DNA from: Acidobacteriota bacterium
GTDB lineage: Bacteria > Acidobacteriota > Blastocatellia > Pyrinomonadales > Pyrinomonadaceae
Direction: 5' to 3'
Length of the DNA stretch: 64,000 nt
Assembly: GCA_003223025.1 (NCBI GenBank)
Contig: QHXR01000001.1
Coordinates: forward strand, 694,248 to 758,247
Positions 18,612 to 27,373 of this stretch are shown here, piece by piece. The position numbers and the translations under genes were made by a program. Below the pieces are notes generated by a model that worked only from the letters and a program-made list of their open reading frames with translations, was not told the DNA's origin and made no database searches. The number at the start of each line of letters is the position of its first letter. Positions within the stretch are counted from its first letter, which is position 1.

Positions 18612-18740
18612 AGAGCGGGTGCAAACCCGCCTTCCCAACCTGCGAATGGATGCACGTTGACCTGGTTCATTCGAAACTTGGGATTACTTCGACAGTTAAT
18701 CACATTCGCAAGTTCGGAAGGCGGGCTTGCCGCCGGTCTT
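18612..18740. repeat. REP doublet (REPIN-like) A
   Basis: Two inverted copies of a GC-rich palindromic word about 35 nt long. The left copy starts AGAGCGGGTGCAAACCCGCC and contains CCTGCGAATG; the right copy begins CATTCGCAAG and ends in GGCGGGCTTGCCGCC. About 55 nt of unrelated sequence separates them. The same word occurs at 35959-36082, 36203-36328 and 36954-36987, around the RAYT gene. An ORF starting at 18650 crosses it and should be trimmed. Confidence 0.8.
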
Positions 18741-18775
18741 TAATCGCGGCTCGCCGATTGCCAGCCCAAAACCTC

Positions 18776-19858
18776 ATGCTTCGTTTGACCTTATTCATTA
18801 CAGTTTTAATTTCCATCGCATGCGTTCCAAACGAATCGTCGACGAATAATCCTGTTCGTCCGCCGGCAACGCCGATGGCCGTTCCGACTGCGTCGCCGAT
18901 GCCGACGCCAGTGCCGGAAAAGATCGACAACGCACTTCAAAACGAGCTCACGACTCTGGTCGAGGTCGCTAAGGGCCGAGTCGGTGTCGGTGCGGTTTTG
19001 GTGGAGACCGGACAGACCGTGTACCTCGACCGGAAGGGTCAATATCCGATGCAGTCGGTGTACAAACTTCCGATCGCGATGGCTGTGCTGAAGATGATCG
19101 ACGACGGAAAAGTAAAGATCGATCAGGACGTCAGCATCACGCCTGACGATTTTGTCCGTCAAGGGTTTCACAGCCCGATCCGAAACGTGAATCCGCAAGG
19201 CACCGTCATGAACGTCTACGGCATCATGCGTTACTCGATCTCGGAAAGCGATGGAACCGCGAGCGACGTCTTGCTCGATCTCGCGGGCGGACCGGACGCG
19301 GTTATGAATTATTTGAAGTCGATCGGCATCACCGAAGTCATCGTTGCCGACAGCGAAAAATCGATCAGCAAAGATTGGGAAACGCAGTATCGAAACTGGG
19401 CGACGCCCGAAGCGTCGATCGAACTGCTCGAGCATTTGTACGGACGGCGAGCCGCGTTGTCGGAACAGTCGACGAATCTCGTGTTGGACTTCATGACGAA
19501 CTCCGATACCGGCGGACGACGCATCAAGCGCGGTTTGCCTGAAGGAGCCAGCATTGCGCACAAGACCGGAACCGGCGGAACGGAGAAAGGAATCACTGGT
19601 GCGACGAACGACATGGGAATTGTCACGCTGCCGGATGGAAATCATCTCCTGATCGTGATCTACATCGCAGATTCGAAAGAGACGGGATTTGCGCGGCAGC
19701 AATTATTCGGCGATGTCGCGCGGGCGATCATTGAGAAGTGGGTGCCGGGAAGTTACCCCGAGATCAAGTTTGGGAATGTGAATGCGAAAAGTTTCGTGAA
19801 TGGGAATACAAAGACCGCAAATACAAATACAAAAATCGAAAAGAAACGTTCAAGGTGA
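18776..19858 (+). CDS. Class A (PER/CfxA-like) beta-lactamase lipoprotein
   Basis: 361-aa serine beta-lactamase or closely related hydrolase. The signal peptide ends in a lipobox (LISIAC), so it is probably an anchored lipoprotein. Catalytic motifs: Ser-x-x-Lys in SVYKLP, SDG in the SDN position (SESDGTASD), Glu of the omega loop in ADSEKSIS preceding QYRNW, and KTGTGG. The QYRNW segment and KTG environment resemble the A2 subclass (PER, CfxA). Gly in place of Asn132 is also found in mycobacterial BlaC. A short Asn/Lys-rich tail extends past the fold. The ORF is open from 18650, but that part lies in a REP doublet; ATG 18776 begins a proper signal peptide. Confidence 0.82.
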   Translation: MLRLTLFITVLISIACVPNESSTNNPVRPPATPMAVPTASPMPTPVPEKIDNALQNELTTLVEVAKGRVGVGAVLVETGQTVYLDRKGQYPMQSVYKLPIAMAVLKMIDDGKVKIDQDVSITPDDFVRQGFHSPIRNVNPQGTVMNVYGIMRYSISESDGTASDVLLDLAGGPDAVMNYLKSIGITEVIVADSEKSISKDWETQYRNWATPEASIELLEHLYGRRAALSEQSTNLVLDFMTNSDTGGRRIKRGLPEGASIAHKTGTGGTEKGITGATNDMGIVTLPDGNHLLIVIYIADSKETGFARQQLFGDVARAIIEKWVPGSYPEIKFGNVNAKSFVNGNTKTANTNTKIEKKRSR

Positions 19859-19928
19859 TGATAGTTAGCGGCAGTGGGTCCGTTAGGAGCCTAATATTGG
19901 TAGAAACGAATGTAAACAAACCGCCGAG

Positions 19929-19966
19929 CTCCGTAGGAGCGATATCAAAGTGCCGCTCCTACGGAA
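19929..19966. repeat. CTCCGTAGGAGC inverted repeat
   Basis: CTCCGTAGGAGCG and CGCTCCTACGG face each other across about 14 nt. Each arm is itself near-palindromic. The same word occurs at 39166-39347. It lies in a gap with no gene between the beta-lactamase stop and the small ORF at 20040. Confidence 0.75.
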
Positions 19967-20039
19967 GTCTAGAATTCTTTAGCTATACGAATTCAAGCCA
20001 AATCGTCGAACGAAGATGAAACTCCCGGGCCGACGGCGA

Positions 20040-20231
20040 TCAATCTTCGCGCTCGATCGCCGGCTTCTGACTTCCGAATCGTTCATCGTCCACTTTTTTC
20101 TCGGTTCCCAAACCTTCCGCTCCCGATTTTCCCGCGCCTGCGTTCCCGCCACTTTTGCCTTCAGCTGATGCGGGGACGTGATCATTGTTACCGTCATCGT
20201 CACTCGATGATCTTCTCTGCTGTTGAGTCAT
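20040..20231 (-). CDS. Small hydrophilic hypothetical protein
   Basis: 63 aa, begins MTQQQRRSSSDDDG, rich in Gly, Ser, Asp and Glu, with no membrane segment and probably disordered. Support comes from a clean GGAGGT eight nt before the ATG at 20229-20231; an ATG two codons earlier is too close to that site. No family is recognised. It shares the strand with the TPR gene at 20340 but is separated from it... on the upstream side by that gene's terminator, so it is probably transcribed alone. A chance ORF cannot be excluded. Confidence 0.5.
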   Translation of the reverse strand: MTQQQRRSSSDDDGNNDHVPASAEGKSGGNAGAGKSGAEGLGTEKKVDDERFGSQKPAIERED

Positions 20232-20282
20232 ATTCATACACCTCCAAGTGACTCACGAGAACAGCAACCCGTGAGCCACACA

Positions 20283-20314
20283 GAAAAAAAACGCCCGCTC
20301 AGAACGCGGGCGTT
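20283..20314 (-). terminator. Rho-independent terminator after the TPR gene
   Basis: AACGCCCGC (20290-20298) and GCGGGCGTT (20306-20314) form a 9-bp stem with a 7-nt loop. On the minus strand it is followed by a run of eight T. It lies 26 nt after the stop of the gene at 20340-21821. Confidence 0.9.
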
Positions 20315-20339
20315 AAATATCGAAATACCGACGATAGAG

Positions 20340-21821
20340 CTAATGCTGCATCTTCATCATATCTGCCGCCTGCTTCGGTGACATCGGCATGGGCAAACGT
20401 CCGTCAGCGAACTTCGTCAGATCGAGAAACGCATGATCATCTCGCAGCGACGCGAACACCGCATCGACCCGAGCTTCCATCATCTCTTTCTCTCGAACTG
20501 CATGAAATCTTTCGTAAGAATAGAAGTGGCGCTTGAGATACGCGAGTGCCTTATCTTTTTGTCCGGCCTGCGCAAAGATCGCGGCGATGTTGTATGAAGC
20601 CGGAAGCAGATTCACGTTTTTCATCGCGATCTTCAGAGCTTCATCGGTCTTGCCGGAAGCGGCCATGAACACCGCGGCGAAGACGTGATTGTAAGGATCG
20701 TTCGGATCGAGATCGAACGCCTTTTGCGTGTATGCGCTGCCTTTCGCGAGATCTCCTTCCGAGTTCCAATAGACGGCGATATTTCGATACGCGAGAGCCA
20801 GCGGATAAATCTCGACCGACTGTTCCATCAACCCGAGACCTTTTTTAAATTCGCCTTCATGGATCGTGATCTTGCCGAGACCGTGAAGGGCGACCGCTCG
20901 CGATAACGGATCGGATTGCATGTCGAGTATCTGATGAAACTCGATCTTTGCTTTTTCCCAATCGCCGATGTGATGACGATGAAGCTCGCCGAGATATCGA
21001 AGCGGAGTAGGATCAGCGAGATCCAAATTTCGGGCTTGTGTGTAAAGCTTGTCCGCGACAAAATACTGCGCCTTGTTTTCGGCGATCAGGCCGCGCTTCA
21101 TGATCTGAGTGATCGACGCTGTGATCTTCGGATCGAAGTTCGGCCCGTCGGTGATCGTGCCGAGGTTTTCCTCGCTTCCCAGTTTTTTGAGTTCGGCCTG
21201 CGCTATCTTCGCCTTTTTCGGAAACATGCACTTCTGCGCCGTTACGTGCTTGTAGAGTTTTATCGCCGAGTCCTTATCGCCCGCCGCGGCTTTTTCCTTC
21301 GCCGCCTTCAAGTCGCCGTCGACGACCGTCCCTCGAGACTTGATCTCGGTACCGACAAGTTTCTCGACATCGGTGACCTTTAATTTGCCGCCGGTGTTTT
21401 CAAGTTTTCCGATCGACGTGCCATCCGGATCGGCAAGAACCGCGACCGGAAGTTTCGATTCTCCGACAAGCTCCTTCGAGTGCGGTGTCCGACCGTCGGC
21501 GAGCTGCATCGAAACGCACTGCGACGCATAGAGCGAAAGATCGCGCGATTCCTTCAAGCTGGATTTCTGGAGCTCTTCTTTCGAGGCCGGGAACCAGTAG
21601 AGGATCAAACCTTCGCTGACGGGCTTGTCGGTCTCGGTCATGAATTTCCATGGGACGTGATAAACGACCGGATTGTTCGTCGAGCCGCCGCCGTTTCCGC
21701 CGCTTCCCGAGGTTCCGCCGCCGCCTCCACCGCCGCCGCCGCCGCAGGTCGCCCATACCGGTGAGCACACGAACACAATGACGAGCAGAAACGCAGTGCT
21801 TCGACTGATCAACGACAACAT
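20340..21821 (-). CDS. Secreted TPR protein with poly-Gly linker and thioredoxin-like N-domain
   Basis: 493 aa. A signal peptide (about 1-24) ends just before Cys26, which is followed by ten glycines and a Gly/Ser linker to about 50. Residues 52-165 resemble a thioredoxin fold (VPWKFM, KLPVAVLADPDG) but carry no CxxC, so no redox activity is expected. The C-terminal half (about 235-440) contains TPR-like helices (YFVADKLYTQARNLDLADPTPLRYLGEL). The ATG has a good AAGGAG eight nt upstream. The poly-Gly tract is coded by a GCC/CCG triplet run that could change length without a frameshift. Role unknown, probably periplasmic scaffolding. Confidence 0.7.
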   Translation of the reverse strand: MLSLISRSTAFLLVIVFVCSPVWATCGGGGGGGGGGTSGSGGNGGGSTNNPVVYHVPWKFMTETDKPVSEGLILYWFPASKEELQKSSLKESRDLSLYASQCVSMQLADGRTPHSKELVGESKLPVAVLADPDGTSIGKLENTGGKLKVTDVEKLVGTEIKSRGTVVDGDLKAAKEKAAAGDKDSAIKLYKHVTAQKCMFPKKAKIAQAELKKLGSEENLGTITDGPNFDPKITASITQIMKRGLIAENKAQYFVADKLYTQARNLDLADPTPLRYLGELHRHHIGDWEKAKIEFHQILDMQSDPLSRAVALHGLGKITIHEGEFKKGLGLMEQSVEIYPLALAYRNIAVYWNSEGDLAKGSAYTQKAFDLDPNDPYNHVFAAVFMAASGKTDEALKIAMKNVNLLPASYNIAAIFAQAGQKDKALAYLKRHFYSYERFHAVREKEMMEARVDAVFASLRDDHAFLDLTKFADGRLPMPMSPKQAADMMKMQH

Positions 21822-21909
21822 AGATTTGCTCCTTCTGATTTTCGAGTTAACTAGACAGTAAACTTTTGCGATGCATTACCGCTGCGTTCAGTTGCAACGG
21901 AGACTCGGG

Positions 21910-22191
21910 TTAATTTCGCCGTGACAAAAGAGCGTAGAGCAGCTCGGGAAGCAAGATGACGCTTCCGATTATCAGTACCGACCACTCTCCGATCGAGCCT
22001 GAACGGTAAAGCCAGAAGAGTATCGCGGCAACCGACAACGTAAAGATAGCGCCGACAAACTGGAACCACGCCGGTCGATTCGTAACTCGCGGTGCGTCTG
22101 CCGGTCCGAACTTGATAAGGGCCCCGGCGAGGAGCCCTCCTAATCCGCTAAGGAGCCAAACAACAAATAGGAAGTAGACGAAGTAGCTCAG
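21910..22191 (-). CDS. Small three-helix membrane protein, probable CTG start
   Basis: A 93-codon frame directly after the EF-G-like gene, not opened by ATG, GTG or TTG. It begins at CTG 22189-22191, which overlaps the upstream stop as CTGA. It reads SYFVYFLFVVWLLSGLGGLL, a loop KFGPADAPRVTNRPAW, FVGAIFTLSVAAILFWLY and WSVLIIGSVILLPELLYALL, then stops at TAA. That is three strongly hydrophobic helices with sensible turns and a basic SRRN end, which is hard to get by chance. GAAGAAGA before the CTG is a weak SD. The family is not recognised. The 72-aa ORF at 21851-22069 in another frame is its shadow. Confidence 0.6.
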   Translation of the reverse strand: MSYFVYFLFVVWLLSGLGGLLAGALIKFGPADAPRVTNRPAWFQFVGAIFTLSVAAILFWLYRSGSIGEWSVLIIGSVILLPELLYALLSRRN

Positions 22192-24302
22192 TCGTCTTCT
22201 TCGTGCGCCCGGACACGTCCGGCCGCAACGGCTTCGTCGATCACTTTCTGCGCGAGATTGTGCGGCAGCGGATCGTAGTGCGAAAACTGCATGTGATACG
22301 AACCACGAGCCTGCGTCACAGAATTCAACTTCGACTGATAATCGAGCATCTCCGACAGAGGAACTTTCGCTTTGATCACCTGCTGCTTACCGCGCATGTC
22401 CATACCTCCGACACGTCCGCGACGTGAATTTAGATCGCCCATTATGTCGCCCGACACTTCCTGTGGCGTGAAGACCTCGACATCCATGATCGGCTCGAGC
22501 AATGTCGGTCTGGCTTTCTCCATTGCGGCACGAAAAGCTTTTCGGCCCGCAGCGCGGAATGAATGCTCATCCGAGTCGACCGTGTGGTAACTGCCGTCGA
22601 TCAACGTCACCTTAAAATCGACGAGCGGATATCCGGCGACCGCTCCGCTTAGGGCAGCCTCGATGATTCCTTTCTCGATCGCAGGACGGAAGTTCTGCGG
22701 TACTGCGCCGCCAAAGATCTTGTCGACCCATTCGAAACCGGAGCCCGGCGGCAGCGGCTCGAAGATACATTTGCAATCACCGAACTGTCCGCGTCCGCCC
22801 GACTGTTTCTTATGCCGTCCCTGGACCTCGACCTGCTGCGTGATCGTTTCCTTGTATGGAACTTTCGGCGGATGAAGCGTGACCTCGACGTGATATCGCT
22901 GCTCGAGTTTTTTGACGACCGTCTCAATATGCAGTTGGCCGGAACCTGAAAGGATAAATTCCTTTGTCTGCGGATCCCGATCGAAATGCAGACTCGGATC
23001 TTCTTCGAGAATCTTGTGAAGAGCAACCGAGATCTTTTCTTCGTCAGCCCGCGACTTCGGTTCGATGGCGAATGCGATCGCGGCTTCCGGGTATTCGATC
23101 TTCGGATAAACGATCGGCTTCGATTTGTCAGAAAGCGTGTCGCCGGTCTGCGTATCCTTTAATTTAACTACTGCGATGATGTCACCAGTGCGAGCTTCGT
23201 TGACTTTGTCGAGCACCTTGCCCGAGATCACGTGCAAAGCGCCGAGACGCTCGGCAGTATCGCGAGTCGAGTTGTAAACCGTCGCGTCGCTCGCCACCTT
23301 TCCGCTGACGACCTTCATCACATTGATGCGACCGGCGAACGGATCGGCGATCGTGCGAAAGACGTAAGCCGAGAACGGTTCATCGTTCGAATACTTTCTG
23401 TTGATGCGATCGCCCGACATCTCCGAATCGGAGAAGCCGTACTCGGCTTCGTGTGTGGCGGGATTCGGAGCGAACTCGACTAGGTGATCGAGCAGGATCT
23501 GCAATCCGACCAACGTCGTGCTCGAGACCGCGTACACCGGACACAATTTGCTTTTCGCGATCGCCTTGGCGAGATTCGGATAGATGTCCTCTTCGGGTAG
23601 AGTTCCATCCGCAAAATATTTCTCCATCAAATCGTCATCCGATTCCGCGACGATCTCGATCAGACGCTCGCGCGTGCGATCGAAAATATCTTTGCCTTCG
23701 GACGGGATCGCGATGCCTTTCGCTTTTCCGTCGGAGTCGAACTCGTATGCTTTTTGATGAACGACATCGACGACGCCTTTGAAGTTTCCTTCCTTTCCGA
23801 TCGGCAGAGTGAACGGAACGATCGACCGGGCAAAGCTTGAGGCTGCCGTTTCAATTGCGTGACCGAAATCGGCGTGCTCCTTATCGATCTTATTGATGAC
23901 CATGAACCGCGGCAGCAGAAACTCGTTCGCGTACTGCCACGTCTTTTCGGTCTGGACCTCGATGCCGTGAACGCCGTCAACGACGACAAGAGCGCAGTCG
24001 GCGACACGTAGCGCAGGTCGTGCATGAGAAACGAATGCAGCGTAACCCGGGGCGTCTATTAAGTTGATCTTGGTGTCTTTGTATTCGAGGTGGGCGAAGT
24101 TGTTGTTGAGGGAAACTTTTCTTTCGATCGAGTCTTCTTCGTAGTCGGTAACGGTCGTGCCTTCATCGACCTTACCCCATCGGTGTGATGTGCCGGACAC
24201 GTGCAACAGCGAGGAAACTAACTGCGTTTTACCCGCGTCGCCGTGTCCGATTACAGCCAGATTTCTGATGTCCTCAGTTGCGAATGCTTTCATCGTCGGC
24301 AA
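22188..24302 (-). CDS. Elongation factor G-like GTPase (EF-G-2 type)
   Basis: 704-aa translational GTPase with the whole EF-G domain set. G1 is GHGDAGKT, G4 NKID, domain II follows about 300-390, and domain IV/V motifs include GRGQFGDCKCIFEPL and GDIMGDLNSRRGRVGGM. The G3 motif is DAPGY rather than DTPGH, so the catalytic His of canonical EF-G is Tyr here. That is typical of the second, EF-G-2-like clade (for example the Thermus paralogue), so this is probably not the housekeeping fusA. Its stop overlaps the CTG start of the small membrane protein. Confidence 0.88.
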   Translation of the reverse strand: MPTMKAFATEDIRNLAVIGHGDAGKTQLVSSLLHVSGTSHRWGKVDEGTTVTDYEEDSIERKVSLNNNFAHLEYKDTKINLIDAPGYAAFVSHARPALRVADCALVVVDGVHGIEVQTEKTWQYANEFLLPRFMVINKIDKEHADFGHAIETAASSFARSIVPFTLPIGKEGNFKGVVDVVHQKAYEFDSDGKAKGIAIPSEGKDIFDRTRERLIEIVAESDDDLMEKYFADGTLPEEDIYPNLAKAIAKSKLCPVYAVSSTTLVGLQILLDHLVEFAPNPATHEAEYGFSDSEMSGDRINRKYSNDEPFSAYVFRTIADPFAGRINVMKVVSGKVASDATVYNSTRDTAERLGALHVISGKVLDKVNEARTGDIIAVVKLKDTQTGDTLSDKSKPIVYPKIEYPEAAIAFAIEPKSRADEEKISVALHKILEEDPSLHFDRDPQTKEFILSGSGQLHIETVVKKLEQRYHVEVTLHPPKVPYKETITQQVEVQGRHKKQSGGRGQFGDCKCIFEPLPPGSGFEWVDKIFGGAVPQNFRPAIEKGIIEAALSGAVAGYPLVDFKVTLIDGSYHTVDSDEHSFRAAGRKAFRAAMEKARPTLLEPIMDVEVFTPQEVSGDIMGDLNSRRGRVGGMDMRGKQQVIKAKVPLSEMLDYQSKLNSVTQARGSYHMQFSHYDPLPHNLAQKVIDEAVAAGRVRAHEEDD

Positions 24303-24339
24303 GTTCTCCTTTTATTGAGTCTCAAGCCAAGGGTCCGAT

Positions 24340-24391
24340 GGCTCAGGTCGCGGCACTTGGGACGTGGGACTTGAGTCCTGGGACGAAGTTG
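24340..24391. repeat. Degenerate heptad tract
   Basis: CTTGGGA, CGTGGGA, CTTGAGT and CCTGGGA succeed each other at 7-nt steps in the 413-nt gap between the divergent EF-G-like and methyltransferase genes. The gap also holds an inverted repeat (24584-24646) and the methyltransferase promoter, with no gene of its own. Confidence 0.6.
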
Positions 24392-24583
24392 GTTGGTAAG
24401 AAAATAATGTATCGGGAATGTTACATATTGGCAAGAAGGATAGAGCTTGAACGGCCCATTGAGACTGCAGGTTTGGATCTGATCGTTCGATCGCCGATCT
24501 GCATGCGGATTCGCGAGGTATCAGTTCGGCATTAGCACCGATACGGCCGTTCCGGGAGCATTGATCCCGTAGTTTGATTTTAA

Positions 24584-24646
24584 CTTTGCGTCTTGGCGTC
24601 TTTGCGTGAAAATCAAACGTTCACGCAAAGACGCTAAGACGCAAAG
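24584..24646. repeat. Inverted repeat of CTTTGCGTC type
   Basis: CTTTGCGTCTTGGCGTCTTT on the left and its near-perfect inverse ending AGACGCAAAG on the right, loop about 9 nt, internal step 8-9 nt. The same sequence recurs at 39360-39416, so this is a dispersed element. Confidence 0.8.
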
Positions 24647-24692
24647 AGGCTTGACCCGGCGGCATTCGAAAACGTTCCCGATCGAGCATCTG

Positions 24693-24701
24693 TGCTATGA
24701 T
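24693..24701 (+). promoter_or_regulatory. Extended -10 promoter of the methyltransferase gene
   Basis: TGCTATGAT (TG-N-TATGAT) lies 14 nt before the ATG at 24716. Transcription would start about 24708, leaving a leader of only about eight nucleotides and no room for an SD. Confidence 0.5.
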
Positions 24702-24715
24702 CGCTTTTTTTCCTT

Positions 24716-25501
24716 ATGAGCGATTTTGAAAAGGCGATAGCGGATCTCGACCTCGATCTATTCTCTAAGATCGACAGTCAGTCAACGCAGAACGACAAGC
24801 AATCATTCCTCGCGATCCAACTTGCGGTCAGAAATCTCAGACCCGGTTACAAATATCTCGAGATCGGTTCCTATCTTGGAGGCACCATCCAGCCGCACCT
24901 TCTCGATGACCGCTGCGCGAAGATCTACTCGATCGACAAGCGTCCAGAGAAGCAACCCGATGCTCGCGGATTCGATTACACCTATCTGAATAATTCGACC
25001 GAGCGCATGCTCGAAAAACTGCAAACCGTCGCGCCGGAGAAGATGGATAAACTTGTCACCATCGACGGCGACTCGCGCTCGATCGCTCCGACGCAGATCT
25101 CGGAAAAGATCGATCTGTGTTTCATCGACGGCGAGCACACGGACGAAGCCGTGCTTTCAGACTTCAAATTCTGTCTCGAGGTCCTCGATCAAAACGGCTG
25201 CATCGCATTCCACGATGCTCAGATCACATACAACGGGATCGCGACGTGCATCGATCATCTTGAAAAAAACGGCGTAAGCTTTCGCGCCTATTGCCTGCCG
25301 AGCATCGTGTTCGTGATCGAGATCGGTGACTTCGCCATGCACAACGAGCCTGCGATCTTCGAACGACTTGTAAACAATCATCGAAGCTATCTCTATTCGC
25401 TGCAGGACAACGATCATTACCGCAAGTTTGCCAACAAGTACCCGTTCCGTACGGTGCGGAACTTTATTTCGCGGGTGCTTGGTGGTAACGTGAGCCAGTA
25501 A
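24716..25501 (+). CDS. Class I SAM-dependent methyltransferase
   Basis: 261 aa. The SAM-binding Rossmann core is visible: motif I YLEIGSYLGGTI near 47-58, an acidic end of strand 2 (YSIDKRPE), DLCFIDGEHT near 131-140 and CIAFHDAQ near 162. The pattern FIDGEHTDEAV fits the Methyltransf_24 family, small-molecule or glycan methyltransferases often found near surface-polysaccharide genes. No such cluster lies here, so the substrate is unknown. The transcript appears nearly leaderless. Confidence 0.85.
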   Translation: MSDFEKAIADLDLDLFSKIDSQSTQNDKQSFLAIQLAVRNLRPGYKYLEIGSYLGGTIQPHLLDDRCAKIYSIDKRPEKQPDARGFDYTYLNNSTERMLEKLQTVAPEKMDKLVTIDGDSRSIAPTQISEKIDLCFIDGEHTDEAVLSDFKFCLEVLDQNGCIAFHDAQITYNGIATCIDHLEKNGVSFRAYCLPSIVFVIEIGDFAMHNEPAIFERLVNNHRSYLYSLQDNDHYRKFANKYPFRTVRNFISRVLGGNVSQ

Positions 25502-25540
25502 AACTCAGCCGAGCACATTTCAAACAAGTCGAGTAAGAGC

Positions 25541-27358
25541 ATGGAAAAAAGATTTCTGGCGTTGCTGATGATCTTCGTGATCCTCGTGTCCGCGGTTCCG
25601 GCCCGTTCGCAGGATCTTGTTCCGGTCAGCGACCTCACCGGCGGATCGAGCGTATTTGTTTTTCGAAATGCTGTGAAAGCTGCGCCGAAACGGGTCGCCG
25701 TCGGGTCCCGCACGACGAGAACCAAAACTCAGCGAATTGAAACCGCGAGGCGTGTCAGCAAACAGTACGTGACGTTGGCCAAGGTCGAGCCGCGACGCGT
25801 TCGCTCGACCGTCGTTCGCGAAGACGATCCCAGAATTCCGAAGATCCCGACGATGCCGAAGGACGAAGCCTCAGTCATCTTCGCCGGTGTGGGCGAGTTT
25901 TACATGGAGAAGGACGACTTCGTCCGGGCGACCGATTTCTTTACCGAAGCACTTACGCTGGATTCGAAAAACATGAAGGCCCAGAACGGCCTCAGTGAAG
26001 CGCTCGCGCTCGATGGAAACGACCAGCTTGTGAAGGGAAACGTCGCGATCGCGAAACAAAGATTTGAGCAGGCACTTAAATATAATCCCAAAAATTCTCC
26101 GGCGTACTTCGGACTCGCCGAGGTCTATTCCGAAACGGATCGTGATCCTGACGCGATCCTGAATTACGAGAAAGCCCTTGCGATGGACAAGGATCTCACC
26201 GAGATCTATGTTCCGCTCGGCATCCTCTACTATCAGCAAGGTCAGATCGCCAAGTCCGAGGCTCTTCTAATGAAGGCGATCGCGATCGCGCCGCAGGACG
26301 CACAGACACAATACTTCCTCGGCTTGATCCGTTACTCGCAGAACGATAACGATGCTGCACTCGCCGCCTTTGCGAAGGCGAAGAGTTTGGATCCGACATA
26401 TGCCGATGCGTACTTTCAATCGGGTGAAACGCTGTTCCGTCTGAAGCGATATCGCGAAGCGATCGAGGATTACAAGAAAGCGACCGAGTTGAAGCCAAGT
26501 TATTTCGACGCGTTGGTCGGTCTCGGATCGTCGTATTTCCAGGTCGACAGTTATCCAGAGGCCGTCGCGGCATACAAACAGGCTGAGCGGCTAAAGAATG
26601 ACAACATTGAAGTCCTCGTAAATCTCGGAGACACGTATCGGCAGATGTCGAATTGGAATGACGCGGAGGCGAAGTACAACCTCGCGACCGTATTCATCGA
26701 ACGCGACAAGACATACAACAAAGACGAGGCGGCGGATGTTTACAGCAAGATCGGATTCGTCATAGCGAAGCAATGCGAAGAGAACATGAAGAAGTTCACT
26801 CCGTGTCGCTGGGATGTTGCGGTTCGAAATCTCGAGAAAGCATCGGCCATCACGGATAGCTCCGTCGATGCGGCCAACCTCGGATGGGCCTACTACAACG
26901 CCGCGAAGAACGATCTCGCAAATAAGCGACCGGACGTGGCGAAGGTGAAGCTCGAGAAAGCAAAAGCGGCTCTGCAGAAGGCCGCGTTCTCGAGTCCGAA
27001 ATTTATCGAAGGACCGCTTCTCAATCTCGGAATGACGCTTTCGGACCTTGGCGACTACGCCGGTGCGATCGATGCGTTCAGGCGCGTCATCGAGAAACAG
27101 CCGAAGTGGGTGTTCGCGATGAACGAGCTCGGTATCGCGTATCGCAAACAGGATAATTTCAGAGACGCTGCTGCCTCTTTCCGAAAGGCGGTTTCGACCG
27201 ACGGCAAGTACGCGATCGGTTGGTACAACCTCGGCGAATCAGAATTTCGCGCCGGCAATCTTGGCGAAGCGCAAAAGGCTTTCAACAAGGTCAAGGAGCT
27301 CGGGCGTAAGGATCTTGCCGCGCAGCTTCAGATGATCAGCGGCAATCAGTTGCATTGA
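25541..27358 (+). CDS. Exported TPR protein, GGSSVFVFR paralogue 1
   Basis: 605 aa. A signal peptide (about 1-23, cut after ARSQ) is followed at once by DLTGGSSVFVFRN, a basic low-complexity stretch (about 45-95), and about ten TPR units from residue 110 to the end (YFGLAEVYSETDRDPDAILNYEKALA, and others). TPRs make it a protein-binding scaffold in the periplasm or outer envelope. The gene at 28486 has the same layout and the same motif after its signal peptide; murB lies between them. The three genes run in the same direction with small gaps and may be one operon linked to envelope growth. Confidence 0.8.
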   Translation: MEKRFLALLMIFVILVSAVPARSQDLVPVSDLTGGSSVFVFRNAVKAAPKRVAVGSRTTRTKTQRIETARRVSKQYVTLAKVEPRRVRSTVVREDDPRIPKIPTMPKDEASVIFAGVGEFYMEKDDFVRATDFFTEALTLDSKNMKAQNGLSEALALDGNDQLVKGNVAIAKQRFEQALKYNPKNSPAYFGLAEVYSETDRDPDAILNYEKALAMDKDLTEIYVPLGILYYQQGQIAKSEALLMKAIAIAPQDAQTQYFLGLIRYSQNDNDAALAAFAKAKSLDPTYADAYFQSGETLFRLKRYREAIEDYKKATELKPSYFDALVGLGSSYFQVDSYPEAVAAYKQAERLKNDNIEVLVNLGDTYRQMSNWNDAEAKYNLATVFIERDKTYNKDEAADVYSKIGFVIAKQCEENMKKFTPCRWDVAVRNLEKASAITDSSVDAANLGWAYYNAAKNDLANKRPDVAKVKLEKAKAALQKAAFSSPKFIEGPLLNLGMTLSDLGDYAGAIDAFRRVIEKQPKWVFAMNELGIAYRKQDNFRDAAASFRKAVSTDGKYAIGWYNLGESEFRAGNLGEAQKAFNKVKELGRKDLAAQLQMISGNQLH

Positions 27359-27373
27359 TGACGCGATTCCGGG

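Noticed and set aside
18650-18775. Extended start of the beta-lactamase
   Set aside because: This stretch lies in a REP doublet; a proper lipoprotein signal begins at 18776.
21851-22069. 72-aa minus-strand ORF
   Set aside because: It is out of frame with the better membrane-protein frame at 21910-22191 and has no recognisable features.
24278-24535. 85-aa plus-strand ORF in the EF-G-like upstream gap
   Set aside because: It starts inside the opposite-strand gene, crosses a heptad tract and shows no family features.
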